Below are positions 1-10,662 of a DNA stretch of 64,000 nt, one piece after another (the first letter of the stretch is position 1; every line of letters begins with the position of its first letter). The stretch lies in assembly GCA_022266195.1 (NCBI GenBank), contig WHVY01000002.1, positions 1,069,001 to 1,133,000 of the forward strand, in the 5' to 3' direction. The stretch comes from Tetranychus cinnabarinus. Its lineage: Eukaryota > Arthropoda > Arachnida > Trombidiformes > Tetranychidae. Both the position numbers and the translations under genes were made by a program. The notes beneath the pieces are model-generated. The model had not been told where the DNA came from. It saw nothing but the letters and a program-made list of their open reading frames with translations, and did not search any database.

Positions 1-1
1 T

Positions 2-868
2 GGCATTCTTAATCGTGGCATTTTAACCGTTGCAAGTAAATTGAAAAATTTAACTGATTCCGGTAAATCAACTTCCAACATACAATTTATCAACTACGTT
101 TACCCTTATGGTGCCAGTTTAAATGTAACTAAACCTGGAATAGGAATTTTATCAACCGGATCTGTTTGTTACCCATTGAATCGACCAACCATTGCTTTTT
201 ACACTGATAAAGCAACAAATGGTAAATTAATTGTCATTGGATCATCACAAATGTTTACTGATACTTACATTGAAAAGGAAGACAATTCATTGATCAAGGA
301 TATTATTTTGGAATACTTGTTGGAACCCATTTTCCCGATAGATCAGATTGATGCTGAAGATCCTGAAATTAGTGATTATCACACTGTACCTGATATCACT
401 TTGCTATCTGAAGAGCCATTGTCCTGTTTGCAAGAAATAGAAGATGCTCCTTCAGATTATACCAAATTATTCAGTAAAGAACTCTATGAAATTGATAATA
501 CTCTGTTAGCTAAGGTAATATTGGCTTATAAAGAGTTTCACATGGAGAAGGAACCACTCAAATTAATTAAACCACAATTTGAAGCTCCACTACCAAACTT
601 GGAACCAGCTGTTTTCCCACCAAACTTTCGTTTTCATCCCAAGCCTGACTTAGAGTTGTATGATCTTGATCAAGCTTTCAGTTCGATTCCAGCACGATTA
701 ACCCAAGTAGTCAACAAATGCACAGACGATGATCTCGATTATTACATAAAGGAATGTGCCATGGTTCTAGGACTTCAAGGATCTGAAAAGATGTCATCGA
801 AAGAAATTCTGAACAAAATATTTAACAAAATTGTCCTTTACAAGAAAGTAAACATTGATAAGGATTGA
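2..868 (+). CDS. IFT52: Intraflagellar transport protein 52, 3' part
   Basis: This is the C-terminal 288 residues or so of IFT52, a core subunit of the IFT-B complex that carries cargo along the ciliary axoneme. The frame is open from the first bases of the window, so the start lies outside it. Recognised by family blocks: the GILNR stretch at the window edge, VYPYGASL, the STGSVCYPLNRP stretch near residue 55, QIDAEDPEISDY and PAVFPPNFR, then the C-terminal helical part used to bind IFT88/IFT46 in known IFT52. No intron is visible in this part. A TGA stop is followed within five bases by AATAAA (873-878), which may serve as the polyadenylation signal. Family identity is from recalled conserved blocks, not a search. 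Confidence 0.93.
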   Translation, partial: GILNRGILTVASKLKNLTDSGKSTSNIQFINYVYPYGASLNVTKPGIGILSTGSVCYPLNRPTIAFYTDKATNGKLIVIGSSQMFTDTYIEKEDNSLIKDIILEYLLEPIFPIDQIDAEDPEISDYHTVPDITLLSEEPLSCLQEIEDAPSDYTKLFSKELYEIDNTLLAKVILAYKEFHMEKEPLKLIKPQFEAPLPNLEPAVFPPNFRFHPKPDLELYDLDQAFSSIPARLTQVVNKCTDDDLDYYIKECAMVLGLQGSEKMSSKEILNKIFNKIVLYKKVNIDKD

Positions 869-2066
869 CATCAATAAAATTATTATTTCCCTAAAATCAA
901 ATGCCTTTCAATAGAAACGATTTGCGTTATTTTTCTCTGCATTTCAAGCTTTAATTTAACTTCATTACCTAAAATAAATATAACTAATTTGAGGATTTCA
1001 GCTAAATCAGTATTGTACCTGAACATTTGGAGCAAAAATTATAATGATTAATGGTGATTTCAAGATGTTTAGGCATCAGTTTCAGAAAAAAAGTCATAAT
1101 TTTATTGATTTTCTAGTATAAATTAACAGCATTTATATTCTGTATTTTAAGCGGATTTGATGATTATCTTTTTAACCATCGATCTTCATATTTGAAAATA
1201 TTTTTATTGTTAAACAAGAAAAAGGAGGAAATTTTTGAAATATAAAGGGTTGTTGATAAGTGGGGTTGCAATTTTCAATCAACAATTAGACACAGAACTG
1301 TTTTATCAAAATCTTTCAAAATTTCAGGATATACTATTTAAATACTCTAGATTATGAATCAGTGATTTAATAATTGCATTGGCCCTTTTCTTGGAAGCAG
1401 GCGAAGTTTCAATATCAAATCAGTCACCAAAGTTTGCCCAGAACTTTAGCAACTTTTTTATATATTATGAATATTTGACTCGAATTTTTTCTGAAAAAAT
1501 TGATATTTCCGCATGGTATAAGCCTTATTTGTATTCTTGTTTGTAAAAAGACAAGAATTTCCGCCCCGAAAATCTTATATAAAATTTTCGACTCTGAAGA
1601 AAAAATGAATTTTTTTCACCCCATGTTAAATTTACATAGAGCTGGCAAGCTTTTTTAAAAAGGTACTGATTGAATTGTAATTTAGTAATTGAAATTATCA
1701 TTTGATTTCAATATATTATGTATCATGATGAAGCCACAAGTTTGGACATTCCGGCTATTTAGTTTTTTCAATCGTTCTTACATTGGTACTCATGAGATTA
1801 TTGTTTTAAATTTTGCAGCTTTACTTATCAACAACCCTTTAATTCAATGAATAAGGTATGAACAATGTTTTTGACTAATTTTGTCAAAATTAAATTGAGA
1901 CAGTATGACTAGACTTACAGGCACCATTCAACCGTTGAAATAAAGATGTCTTTTGCAAATTTTTGTTAAAAGTAAGTTAATAGTTCTGGTTTTAAATAGT
2001 GAAACTATGGATCTAGATAGAAAGATTGTTTTTAATTCGACTTTTAGACATAATTTTGATATTACA
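869..2066. other. Intergenic spacer holding a MITE-like repeat
   Basis: AT-rich spacer between the IFT52 stop and the 3' end of the first DEG/ENaC-like gene. No convincing reading frame. It contains the 595-bp inverted-repeat element listed separately (1245-1839). From about 2015 onward the sequence resembles 7530-7587, the 3' flank of the second DEG/ENaC-like gene, so the left edge of the duplicated block lies near 2015. Confidence 0.6.
1245..1839. mobile_element. MITE-like element with TA target duplication
   Basis: The ends are inverted copies: AAGGGTTGTTGATAAGT at the left and its reverse complement at the right, with weaker pairing for about 15 more bases. Each end is flanked by TA (1243-1244 and 1840-1841), as expected for a TA-targeting Tc1/mariner-type non-autonomous element. 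It contains no long reading frame. The superfamily assignment rests only on the TA flanks. Confidence 0.6.
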
Positions 2067-3338
2067 TCAATGTTTAGGTAATTTTCTTGGTTTGAATATT
2101 TTTTGAGTTGGCTGAATGCTGTATGTTGCTACTTCAATTTGTTGCCAACCATTTTTGTTGTTTGTATTGGCGCTTTTTGCCTTTCGGTTTGAACATGTTT
2201 TACAATAAGAAGTACCATAAATGAGTTGATCAAAAATTGATAAACCGAACCAATTGCTCAAAATACTCATAAAGAAAATAATAAATTCCGGAAACACTTG
2301 AACTGGATAAGCACGATAGTGTATGTCAGGGTCAATTGATGGTGTAATTTCTAGAAATTTAAGTTTTGTTTGAACTCCTCCATCAATGTAATCTTTTCGT
2401 AGCTCATAAGTCATTGAATGACAGGAAATTTTTGGTATCAAACGTGAGCAATATTCATAAATAGAATTGAAATCTTCACCAGAAATTTGTTGGAAACCAA
2501 GATGACCAGGATATGTATTAAAAGATAATATCGCTGCTGAATATAACGTTTGATTAGGTAAATTAAGCATCTTGTCTCTCACACAATTATGTAATTCATA
2601 ATGTCTATCATAGTCTTGACAATCAGTTGTATACGGAGAGGGAAGCGCATCGTAATAAATCCTTTTAAAGGACAGTCGAGTAAGCTCTAAATTATTTACT
2701 GCTGAAGGAATCGCAGTGTAAGACCTGATTCTTGAATCCATATTGCTATTGATATCAGTCAATCGAACTGCAAATAATGTATTTATTGTATGTGCAAGTG
2801 ACATCAGAATACGATTATCGAGTGAAATTGTATCCACATTCAATATAATCGGTTTAGAATTGTTACGACACGAAATTCGGAGATAAATATTGGTGCTGGA
2901 AAAATATCGATAAATTTTGCAATATTTTCTCAAAATGTCAACTTCGTTATCCTGTTTCATAGCCAAAGAGAAAATATCATTTTCAGGATTCAGTATAAGC
3001 TCTTCAATATCTTTCACTTTGATTTTGTCAGCGATTATAGCAGACTGTACATAATGACTTTTCATTAAACGATTTGTGGAAACATTGAAAAAATCTGAAA
3101 ATGATTGAAATGATGAATTGAATCTATCGAATAAATCGGTTTGGTTAAGATAGGCTGCTAACGGAATGGCGAGGTCAATATTAGGTAATTCATATGATTG
3201 CGGGAAATCAATTTGTACGCCATATCGAACGTTGAAGCTAATATAATTAAATGTGGCAACATAAAGCTGACCAATACAGCCAATGATACAAATTACTCTT
3301 ATTATATGCCTTCGTAAAACCATTGTGAATTCAAACAC
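2067..3338 (-). CDS. DEG/ENaC-like membrane protein, intact copy
   Basis: A 423-residue single-exon protein that looks like a divergent member of the degenerin/epithelial sodium channel family. Near the N terminus (residues 8-35) is a hydrophobic segment after a basic MVLRRHIIR stretch, then a large extracellular part with N-glycosylation sites and a cysteine block starting PYTTDCQDYD, where DEG/ENaC proteins have a conserved Cys-Tyr block. A second hydrophobic segment near residue 360 contains SNWFGLSIFDQLIY, resembling the pore segment GLWLG-S-ES of the family. The 5' flank to about 3640 is shared with the broken copy at 25533-25810. Whether it forms a channel is unknown; the selectivity-filter residues are poorly conserved. 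A mite-expanded divergent receptor family is the alternative reading. Confidence 0.6.
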   Translation of the reverse strand: MFEFTMVLRRHIIRVICIIGCIGQLYVATFNYISFNVRYGVQIDFPQSYELPNIDLAIPLAAYLNQTDLFDRFNSSFQSFSDFFNVSTNRLMKSHYVQSAIIADKIKVKDIEELILNPENDIFSLAMKQDNEVDILRKYCKIYRYFSSTNIYLRISCRNNSKPIILNVDTISLDNRILMSLAHTINTLFAVRLTDINSNMDSRIRSYTAIPSAVNNLELTRLSFKRIYYDALPSPYTTDCQDYDRHYELHNCVRDKMLNLPNQTLYSAAILSFNTYPGHLGFQQISGEDFNSIYEYCSRLIPKISCHSMTYELRKDYIDGGVQTKLKFLEITPSIDPDIHYRAYPVQVFPEFIIFFMSILSNWFGLSIFDQLIYGTSYCKTCSNRKAKSANTNNKNGWQQIEVATYSIQPTQKIFKPRKLPKH

Positions 3339-3798
3339 TTTGGTAAAATAAATTGGGTTTCTAGGAAATATTTAGAAACAAATTTTAAGGAAACTTAACA
3401 AATGCAAGATTTTAACTTCACTTTGCACTTCTGAACAGTTGAATTTTGAGAAAGGTTTCTACTGAAACCTGACTACAGTAAAACTTGTACTTGTACCTCA
3501 ATTGAGGAAGGTCTTTGGTCAATAAGAGCAATCACAATACATGTGCACTTTCAAAGATAAACATGAATCAATCATAAGTATTCCTGAAATGGTCAACAAT
3601 AGCAAGTAATTGATTTACATTTAATCAAGATGTCAAATATGCATAATGAAATGCATTTATTCATTTATAAAATTAAGTACAAAGGACGTAATTATTAGTA
3701 AATTTTATTAGAGGAAATTTTATTTCATTTACAATTAGGGTAAAAATAGATCGCTACTAAAAAGACATATTTAACACAAATATCACATATATGCAAAA
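3339..3798. other. 5' flank of DEG/ENaC-like gene
   Basis: No gene. Positions 3339-3640 match 25533-25810 in the same orientation relative to the gene (for example the CACTTTGGTAAAATAAATTG block directly upstream of the start), so promoter and leader were copied with the gene. Confidence 0.6.
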
Positions 3799-6700
3799 TT
3801 GACACAAACATTGCAAGACAAATGGGTTAAAATGGGTTAAAATGGGTTAAAACGGGTTAAATTACTTTCTTTCAATTTTAGACTCTTTTAGTTTGTGATG
3901 CCATAAAAACCGCGTCAATTTGTGCTGTTTGAAGATTTCTCCGGTCTACAGTTTTTGAGGAAATTGAGTTCAAAGTTGAAACTTCGATCGTCTTTTGTGC
4001 GATTATGGAAGCACATTTTTCTATGAAACTCAATTTGCAAATGTGATTTTCAATGTTGAACCAGAAAATGTACTTACTTTGCGAAGTAAAACTTTTCTTT
4101 TTCTGCAAAACAGATAAGTTCGATTTTCAACTAAACGGACAGATTTCTGTGACCATAAGTGTTAGCGAGCTGAAACTTATTAAATATTCATAGAAATTGT
4201 TAGTTCACATTATGTATTAAATACTTATAACAATTAAATAATAGTTCTCTTGATTTTGCCAATTGATTTTATAACTTTAAGCTTCGATCTTTCGAGAATG
4301 ACATCACCTACAATCAGTATTCTTTCCCAATTCAATTTTATACTAATTGCTAATGCAAAACAGTTTAGAAACTTTCGATTAGTAGACTTTAAGCATGATA
4401 TTTAGGCTGTAAATGTGCCAGCAACAGCTTTTGCACCAGAAAAAACTCATATAAAAGCATATCTTGCTGAATAAACCACTTTTCTGGTTAAACTTATAAC
4501 TGAAATGCAAAGAGTGCTGCCAACAAAGCGATCATTTGCGTAAAGAGTTGAGACTTGGTGGATTTGTAGGAACATAAAAACTGAATCCATCGGTACTATT
4601 AAATAATTGACTCGATGGATAGTTTTCAAGTAAATCGAGGTCAAAGTTGCAACTTCGATCGCTTTTTGTGCAGCAATGGAAGCAGATTTTTTCATGAAAC
4701 TAACTTTATTGATGTGCATTTTCATTCCCAAACAGAAAATGATCTTATTTTGAATATAAATTTTTCTGATTCCGTAAAATCGATCAAAGTGCAATACACA
4801 GTTAAACCGATCAATTTCTGTTACCGTTAGGGTTAGAAGGCTGAAACTTCAAATTAGTCGAAAAAAATTGTTTGCTCACACCAGGGATTAAAAGCTTTTT
4901 GCCTGCATCAATAGTTTTCATAATATTGGCCATTAACCTAAAAACTTTGAGGCTCGCTATTTTGAGAATGATTGCCCCTTCAACGATCATTCTTTTACAT
5001 AACATTAGATACTATTGTGGGCTATAACAGTACATGGTTGAATACCGAATAAAATCTGCACTAAATCATTTAATTATCAAGATTCCTCATTTGTTTTAAG
5101 TAACTAACATATCCGGAATAAAAATGATAATGAATTTCAATCACAGATATGTTGACAATCGTTTATCTTAGACATTCAATTTTTTTCGTAACTCAAAGTA
5201 CTAACAATAGCCAATGAATTAACCCATTCTACCCTTCACAATCAGTGTCAATCACTTTAATTCCGACGTTTTATTTTAATTTCGAAGCATTAATTCACTA
5301 AACAATTCTGAGCTTAGCTTTCAACCTACCAACCAAATCTTTTTTGCATATTGACCATTGAGTTCCTGCAAACATTTTGCCAATAAATCTCTCATCAAAT
5401 TCTCTAGAATTGCTTAATTATGCACAATTAACTGAATTTTTTGGTCATTTTTGACTAGCGCCCTCTAGTGTTGGTCAAAATGGTCCATTAATTTTTCTCA
5501 TAGTCGGCACAAATTTTAGAAACTTGCCTCTATTTAAACTACAATATTTTAAATTCTAGTAAGAATATCGCTTTGATTTTTTGAATTTAACTTCTTTATA
5601 CTTTCAAAAACACACATGAAAAATTTGATAACATTCCGAAAAGTGGATCTCTAGTTATGGTGACTGTAAAGTTGTTATCATTTTTATTCCGGATATGTTA
5701 TGCAACTTTATCAATCAAGTCTAAAATCTGACGACATAAATAATTAGATGCTCTAATTTTTTCTGTGGAATCTCGAATGGTTTAATACTTCAACATAGCA
5801 TAGGCCATAATGCAACCTAATGTTTGACCAAGTATGATCATTGTACATGATAGAATTCTCGAAATGTTGAGGTTCAAAGTTTTAAGTCCGGTGGCCAAAA
5901 TCGAGGGATTCGGTAATAAATTGAAAAAAGTTTTTGATCCATGGTGTGAGCAAACAATTTTTATAGACTAATTAAAAGTTTCAGCCTTCTAACTCTAACG
6001 TTAACAGAGACTGATCGGTTTAACTTCGTACTGCACTATTGATCGATTTTATCGATTTTACAGAATCAGAAAAATTTATATTAAAACTAAGATCATTTTC
6101 TGTTTGTTAATATAAATGCACATCATTAGAGTTAGTTTGATGAAAAAATCTGCTTCCATTTCGGCACAAAGAGCGATCGAAGTATCAACTTTGACCTCGA
6201 TTTACTTGAAAACTATCCATCGAATCAATTATTTAATAGTACCGATGGATTCAGTTTTTATGTTCCTACAAATCCACCAAGTCTCAACTCTTTACGCAAA
6301 TGATCGCTTCTTTGGCAGGATTCTTTGCATTTAATTTATAAGTTTAACCAGAAAAGTGGTTTATTCAGCAAGATATGCTTTTATATGAGTCTTTTCTGGT
6401 GAATAAGCTGATTCTAGCACATTTACAGCCTAAATATCATGCCCTAAGTCCACTAATTGAAAGTTTTTAAATTTTTTTGCATTAGCAATTAGTATAAAAT
6501 TGAATTGGGGAAGAAATGATGATTGTAAATGATGCCATTCTCGAAAGATCGAAGCTTAAAGTTATAAAATCAATTGACAAAATCAAGAGAACTATTATTG
6601 AATTGTCCTAAGTATTTAATACATAATGTGAACTAACACTTTCTATGAATATTTAATAAGTTTCAGCTCGCTAACACTTATGGTCACAGAAATCTGTCCG

Positions 6701-7262
6701 TTTAGTTGAAAATCGAACTTATCTGTTTTGCAGAAAAAGAAAAGTTTTACTTCGCAAGTTAAAACATTTTCTGGTTCAACATTGAAAATCACATTTGCAA
6801 ACTGAGTTTCATAGAAAAATGTGCTTCCATAATCGCACAAAAGATCATCGAAGTATCAACTTTGATCTCCATTTTCTCGACAACTGTTGGTCCGAGAAAT
6901 TTTCTAATCGCATCAATGGATTCAGTTTGCATGTCCCTACAAATCCACCAAGTCTCGATTCTTTACTCAAATGATCCCGTCTTTGGAAGAAATCTTTGCA
7001 TTTAATTTATAAGTTTAACCAGAAAAGTGGTTTATTTACCAAGCTACCATTTACCAAGGAAAAAATCTACTTCCATAATTGTACAAAAGGCGATCGAAGT
7101 TTCAAATTTGAACGCAATTTTCTCGAAAACTGTGGATCAGATAAATCTTTGAAATGCACAAATCTACGCAGTTTTATGTCCCAACAAACTACCAGAGTCT
7201 AAACTCGCAAGAAAGTAATTTTTAACCCTTTTTACCCATTTGTCTTGCAGTAGCTGTGTCAA
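3799..7262. repeat. Large modular foldback (inverted) repeat
   Basis: A 3.5 kb palindromic element. The outer ends pair (TTGACACA at 3799, TGTGTCAA ending 7262), each followed inward by GCAAGACAAATGGGT. The arms pair inward to about 5107-5140 and 5665-5700, leaving a roughly 520-base centre. Each arm is itself built of tandem diverged modules about 0.65 kb apart (for example 3950-4200 and 4610-4860 in the left arm), recognisable by the repeated block around ACTTCGATCG. The right arm has an extra partial module near 6990-7200, so arm lengths differ. Short frames inside (76-115 codons) are copies of the same module in different orientation and are not convincing genes. It could be a foldback transposon or an inverted satellite block. 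Confidence 0.7.
3821..3860. repeat. 10-bp tandem repeat, four copies
   Basis: AATGGGTTAA occurs three times without a break, then once as AACGGGTTAA, at the outer end of the left foldback arm. The right arm has only a single degenerate copy (about 7222-7240). Confidence 0.85.
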
Positions 7263-7525
7263 ATGTTATAAAGACGTTTCTACATAAACTGTGACAATTT
7301 GGTTTTTTACGGGACTCGATAGCCATTTTTAAAATCAAATATGCTCTCCTGCGTTAAATGAGAAACTTCTATATTAATAATTAACACACAGGCAAAAGTT
7401 TTAAACAAGTTTTTGGCAAATTTATTTTTGCAAAATCATAATTATCCTTTTGAACTTTTTCATACACGATTTTGATTCAATGTGTTCAGTTACATTAACA
7501 TGGACTTTTGCTGCGTAATTATCTA
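7263..7525 (-). pseudogene. Decayed beta-glucuronidase fragment
   Basis: Two short blocks resemble the intact beta-glucuronidase gene in the same order and orientation. Positions 7269-7302 match the intron at 27097-27129 (AAGACGTTTCT then ACTGTGACAATT). Positions 7480-7525 match exon 2 at about 27789-27840 (AATGTGTTCAGTTACATT, then CTTTTGCTGCGTAATT) with a small deletion. The match stops where the 3' flank of the second DEG/ENaC-like gene begins, as expected if a duplication breakpoint cut this copy. No frame survives. Confidence 0.55.
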
Positions 7526-7587
7526 TTAGATAGAATAGATCGTCGCAATTTAATTCAACTTTTAGACATAATTTTGTTAATTTTCAA

Positions 7588-8421
7588 TCAAAGTTTAGGT
7601 AATTGTCTATGTCTGAATAATTGTTGAGTCGGCTGAATGCTGTATGTTGCTTCCTCAATTGGTTGCGAACTATTTCTGTTGTTTGTATTGGCGCTTTCAA
7701 CCTTCCGTTCTGAACATGTTTTACAGTAAGAAGTACCATAAATGAGTTGATCAAAAATTGACAGACCGAACCAATTGCTCAAAATACTCATAAAGAAAAT
7801 AATAAACTCGGTAACCTCTTGAACTGGATAAGCACGATAATATATGTCAGGGTCGATAGATGGTAAAATGTCTATAAATTTAAGTGTTGTTTGAACTTCT
7901 CCGTCAATGTAATCTTTTCGTAATTCATAGTTCATTGAGTGGCAATCAATTTTTGATATTAAACGTGAACAATATCCATAAATAGAATTGAAATCTTCAT
8001 CAGAAACTCGTTGAAAACCAAGATGACCAGGATATGTATTAAAAGATAATATCGCTGCTGAATATAACGTTTGATTGGGTAAATTAAGCATCTGATCTCT
8101 TATACAATTATTTAATTCATGGTTTCTATCATAGTCTTGACAATCAGTTGTATACGGAGAGGGAAGCGCATCGTAATAAATCCTTTTAAAGGAAAGTCGA
8201 GTAACCTCTAGATTATTTGCTGCTGAAGGAACGACAGTGTATGATCTGATTCTTGAATCCATATTGCTATTGATATCAGCCAGTCGAACCGCATATAATG
8301 TATTCATTCTGTGTGCAATTGACATAAGTACAATATTATCAGTTGCAATCGATTCAGTACTTAATATAATTGGCTTGGAATTGTTTCGACACGAAATTCG
8401 CAGATAAATATTTAAATTGGA
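7588..8421 (-). pseudogene. DEG/ENaC-like gene, 3' half, split by the Maverick
   Basis: The C-terminal two thirds of a second DEG/ENaC-like protein, close to the copy at 2067-3338 over its whole length, including the cysteine block after PYTTDCQDYD and the second membrane segment with SNWFGLSIFDQL. The frame is open right up to the target duplication at 8416-8421. The N-terminal part lies on the far side of the element at 25089-25532. The separated halves are each free of stops, which argues for a recent insertion. A short in-frame run from the element's end is not part of the host protein. Confidence 0.8.
8416..8421. repeat. Target site duplication, left copy (ATTGGA)
   Basis: The six bases directly before the AGTAGT end of the element are identical to 25089-25094. 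Six-base duplications are the known signature of Maverick/Polinton integration. Confidence 0.93.
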
Positions 8422-8454
8422 AGTAGTATAAAATGGCTGGCTCCAGCACACTTT
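8422..8454 (+). repeat. Left terminal inverted repeat
   Basis: Starts AGTAGT and shares GCTGGCTCCA and CACACTTT with the reverse complement of the right end. There are a handful of mismatches, mostly in the AT-rich stretch at bases 7-14. Pairing stops after the CACACTTT block. Confidence 0.88.
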
Positions 8455-8541
8455 TGTTAAATTTTTAACTCACTTTTTTCCAGCTAAACAGAATTTTTAT
8501 TCTCCCTCATTCATAAAAAAATACTTGACAAAATATAGTTT

Positions 8542-8994
8542 TCAATCGTTTCGAATCATTTTTTTAATCAAACTCTTCAACCGTTTTTCATTTTCAACAT
8601 GTTTACATCTTGAAAATACAGTAAAAAATTTCCGAGGTTCATTAGCTAATAGGACAAATAAAATGCAAAAATATCCACATGCTGATGAATTATTTCCTTG
8701 GTATTTATAGGGAGAATATTCATATCCTCTTGTAACATTTCTTTCAATGAAAGTTAAAATATTACCATCAGGCTCCCGACCAAAAGAATCGAAATATATT
8801 GCTCTTTTCATTCTTGTGAAATGTACAGCCACCCAATGTGACCCTTCTTTGTAACTTGGATCTAAATTTATTACAAATGATTTAGGACATTGAATTGTAA
8901 TAGGTAATCGATCACTTGAATATACTCCTCCAAACCATTTGATATTTCTTAACATATACTCTACTTCTAAAGTATTCAACATTTCAATAATCAA
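8542..8994 (-). CDS. Adenain-like cysteine protease (capsid maturation)
   Basis: A 150-residue C5-family cysteine protease. Maverick elements use such enzymes, by analogy with adenovirus adenain, to process virion proteins. The catalytic pattern is visible: His53 in SHWVAVH, Asp69 in YFDSFG, Gln99 and Cys106 in SSACGYFC, with the Gln-to-Cys spacing of seven seen in adenain. The start codon overlaps the end of the hexon-like gene by 11 bases, so the two are probably translated from a closely spaced or shared transcript. It is the last gene before the left end. The family call is firm; substrates are inferred. Confidence 0.9.
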   Translation of the reverse strand: MIIEMLNTLEVEYMLRNIKWFGGVYSSDRLPITIQCPKSFVINLDPSYKEGSHWVAVHFTRMKRAIYFDSFGREPDGNILTFIERNVTRGYEYSPYKYQGNNSSACGYFCILFVLLANEPRKFFTVFSRCKHVENEKRLKSLIKKMIRND

Positions 8995-10219
8995 TAGTTA
9001 CTTGTCGATTTTTATCGATAGTGATTAAATTATCGTATTGTGCAAATACAACCGCTTTAATTGTGTTCGATAACGCCTTACTGAAACGAACTTCTAAACG
9101 AGCCTTTCCGCGTTTTATCAGAGATAAAACTCCAATTTCACTTCCTAATTCTCCTCCAATGTCAAATGCATAAAGTACTTTGCTGCTTTTATATTTCTCA
9201 TACGATAGTTGCAATTGAGCGATTCCTTCATCTTGTCCTGTTAATCTAACAAGTTCTACGAATTCGCGCATACAATTTCCATTTGCGAATTCAGGCGTGT
9301 AAGGAATACTAGGGTACATAACTCCATCAATATTCAAGCTAATATGATTTACATTGAAATTTTGAAAATTGAAGGGATCTGAATCAACATATCCACTAAT
9401 AGCCTTTTCATCTACAAAACCTATGATACATCGTCGAGGTAAAGCTCCTGAAAATACATTTTCCACTGAGATAGATGATAATCCCTTTGCTATGAAGAAA
9501 TTTCGAGTGTCTGATCTGTTAATAAAGTATTTAGCTGGATAGGTTTCTAGAGTTTTGATTATTGAGGCTTGTGCATCTGGATATAGTTTAATTCGTTTGA
9601 CATGCAAAGAAAATTTCTGTATTTTAAATGAATATTCTTCGTTTTCTAAAAGAGATTGATTTACTATAGGAAAAGATCCAGGACTTCGCGTAAAACGAAA
9701 AGATAATGGAACGCCATTCAGCAACAATTTATCCTGTGTACACATCGGTAAATGTAGTTTGAAGTATAATTCATGTACTTTATGTCCTGTAGATAATGTT
9801 TCATTTATCAACATTCCAGCTTCTGCTTCTGTAGGATGTCTATACAATAAATCTTCTATAAAAGCTTGATAATGATACATATTATTAGCTAGGGAAGTGT
9901 TAGTAGAACCAAGGTAAAGATCAATTTGTTCAAAAATTGCATTAGCGAAATTTTCTACTAATTTTATACTTTCTGTAGCTTTTAGTATTTCACCCTTATT
10001 CACAATGAAAATTTTCATATGAACCATAGTAGCACTTAAATCAGTAAAATCTTCCGAAGCTGGAATATTCACTTCAAATGTCTTTCCATTATCTAAATTT
10101 TGAGATGGACGATAGTCAGTTTCATAGGTTGTTTCGATTGCAACTTGCGTGGGGGGTATAGTAAATAAATTTAATTCACTCTTGTTGGCAGGAGTAGAAG
10201 CAGGATGAAGATACTCCAT
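8984..10219 (-). CDS. Hexon-like major capsid protein
   Basis: A 411-residue protein in the position and size range of the double jelly-roll major capsid protein of Maverick/adintovirus elements, related to the family annotated in nematodes as F54H12.2-like. Supporting features are the N-terminal ASTPANKSELNLF stretch, the ETTYETDYRP block, alternating beta-strand-type sequence throughout, and absence of membrane segments or enzyme motifs. It lies between the small basic pVI-like gene (3 bases away) and the protease gene it overlaps. The assignment is from family resemblance and gene order; a structure prediction should show two jelly-roll domains. Confidence 0.8.
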   Translation of the reverse strand: MEYLHPASTPANKSELNLFTIPPTQVAIETTYETDYRPSQNLDNGKTFEVNIPASEDFTDLSATMVHMKIFIVNKGEILKATESIKLVENFANAIFEQIDLYLGSTNTSLANNMYHYQAFIEDLLYRHPTEAEAGMLINETLSTGHKVHELYFKLHLPMCTQDKLLLNGVPLSFRFTRSPGSFPIVNQSLLENEEYSFKIQKFSLHVKRIKLYPDAQASIIKTLETYPAKYFINRSDTRNFFIAKGLSSISVENVFSGALPRRCIIGFVDEKAISGYVDSDPFNFQNFNVNHISLNIDGVMYPSIPYTPEFANGNCMREFVELVRLTGQDEGIAQLQLSYEKYKSSKVLYAFDIGGELGSEIGVLSLIKRGKARLEVRFSKALSNTIKAVVFAQYDNLITIDKNRQVTIDY

Positions 10220-10221
10220 TT

Positions 10222-10626
10222 TTAATCAAATACGTCCTTTCTTTTTCTTTTTTTGCCTTTCTTTTTCTTCTTATATAATTTTTTTCGCTTCATACCTTTT
10301 CCAGTTTGATTCAACAGGTTTCTAGCTTTATTTAATGAGTCATTTGCAACATCACGTAAACCTATTCTAGCTCTCTGTTTAATTGACTCTTTAAAATCTT
10401 TTTTATCTAAAACATCTTGCCCTACATTTACACCAGTTTTCAGAACATGTTTTCCGATTACCTTTAGAATGGGTACACCAAACCGTTTGATCAAACTACC
10501 TAAACCATATCCACGTTGATACGGGAAACCTCTAAATACTTGTATGTCAGTAAAGCCAGAGCCTGCTTGACGCTGGTAGTACTGATTAAAATTTGAATCA
10601 CAAGAACAATACACTTTACGATTCAT
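10222..10626 (-). CDS. Small basic virion protein, pVI/PY-like
   Basis: A 134-residue protein typical of the small Maverick virion proteins. The N-terminal part has YYQRQAGSG followed by a Gly-rich FRGFPYQRGYGLG stretch, then an amphipathic helix (about residues 42-72) and a lysine/arginine-rich tail (about 112-131). Adenovirus pVI and similar proteins combine a protease-processed Gly motif and a membrane-active helix, so a minor capsid or entry-associated role is plausible but inferred. The tail could bind DNA, as in core proteins. Only two bases separate it from the hexon-like gene downstream. Confidence 0.65.
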   Translation of the reverse strand: MNRKVYCSCDSNFNQYYQRQAGSGFTDIQVFRGFPYQRGYGLGSLIKRFGVPILKVIGKHVLKTGVNVGQDVLDKKDFKESIKQRARIGLRDVANDSLNKARNLLNQTGKGMKRKKLYKKKKKGKKRKRKDVFD

Positions 10627-10662
10627 TTTTTTTTATTCTTATTTTCTGAAATTCTTATACAA

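Noticed and set aside
3821..3860. GGGTTAA tandem units as interstitial telomere
   Set aside because: The unit is 10 bp, only four copies, and does not match arthropod TTAGG; it is better read as part of the foldback repeat end.
3878..7202. Short frames (65-115 codons) inside the foldback as protein genes
   Set aside because: They are inverted and tandem copies of one repeat module with drifting ends and no shared start, so the similarity comes from repeat structure, not from a conserved protein.
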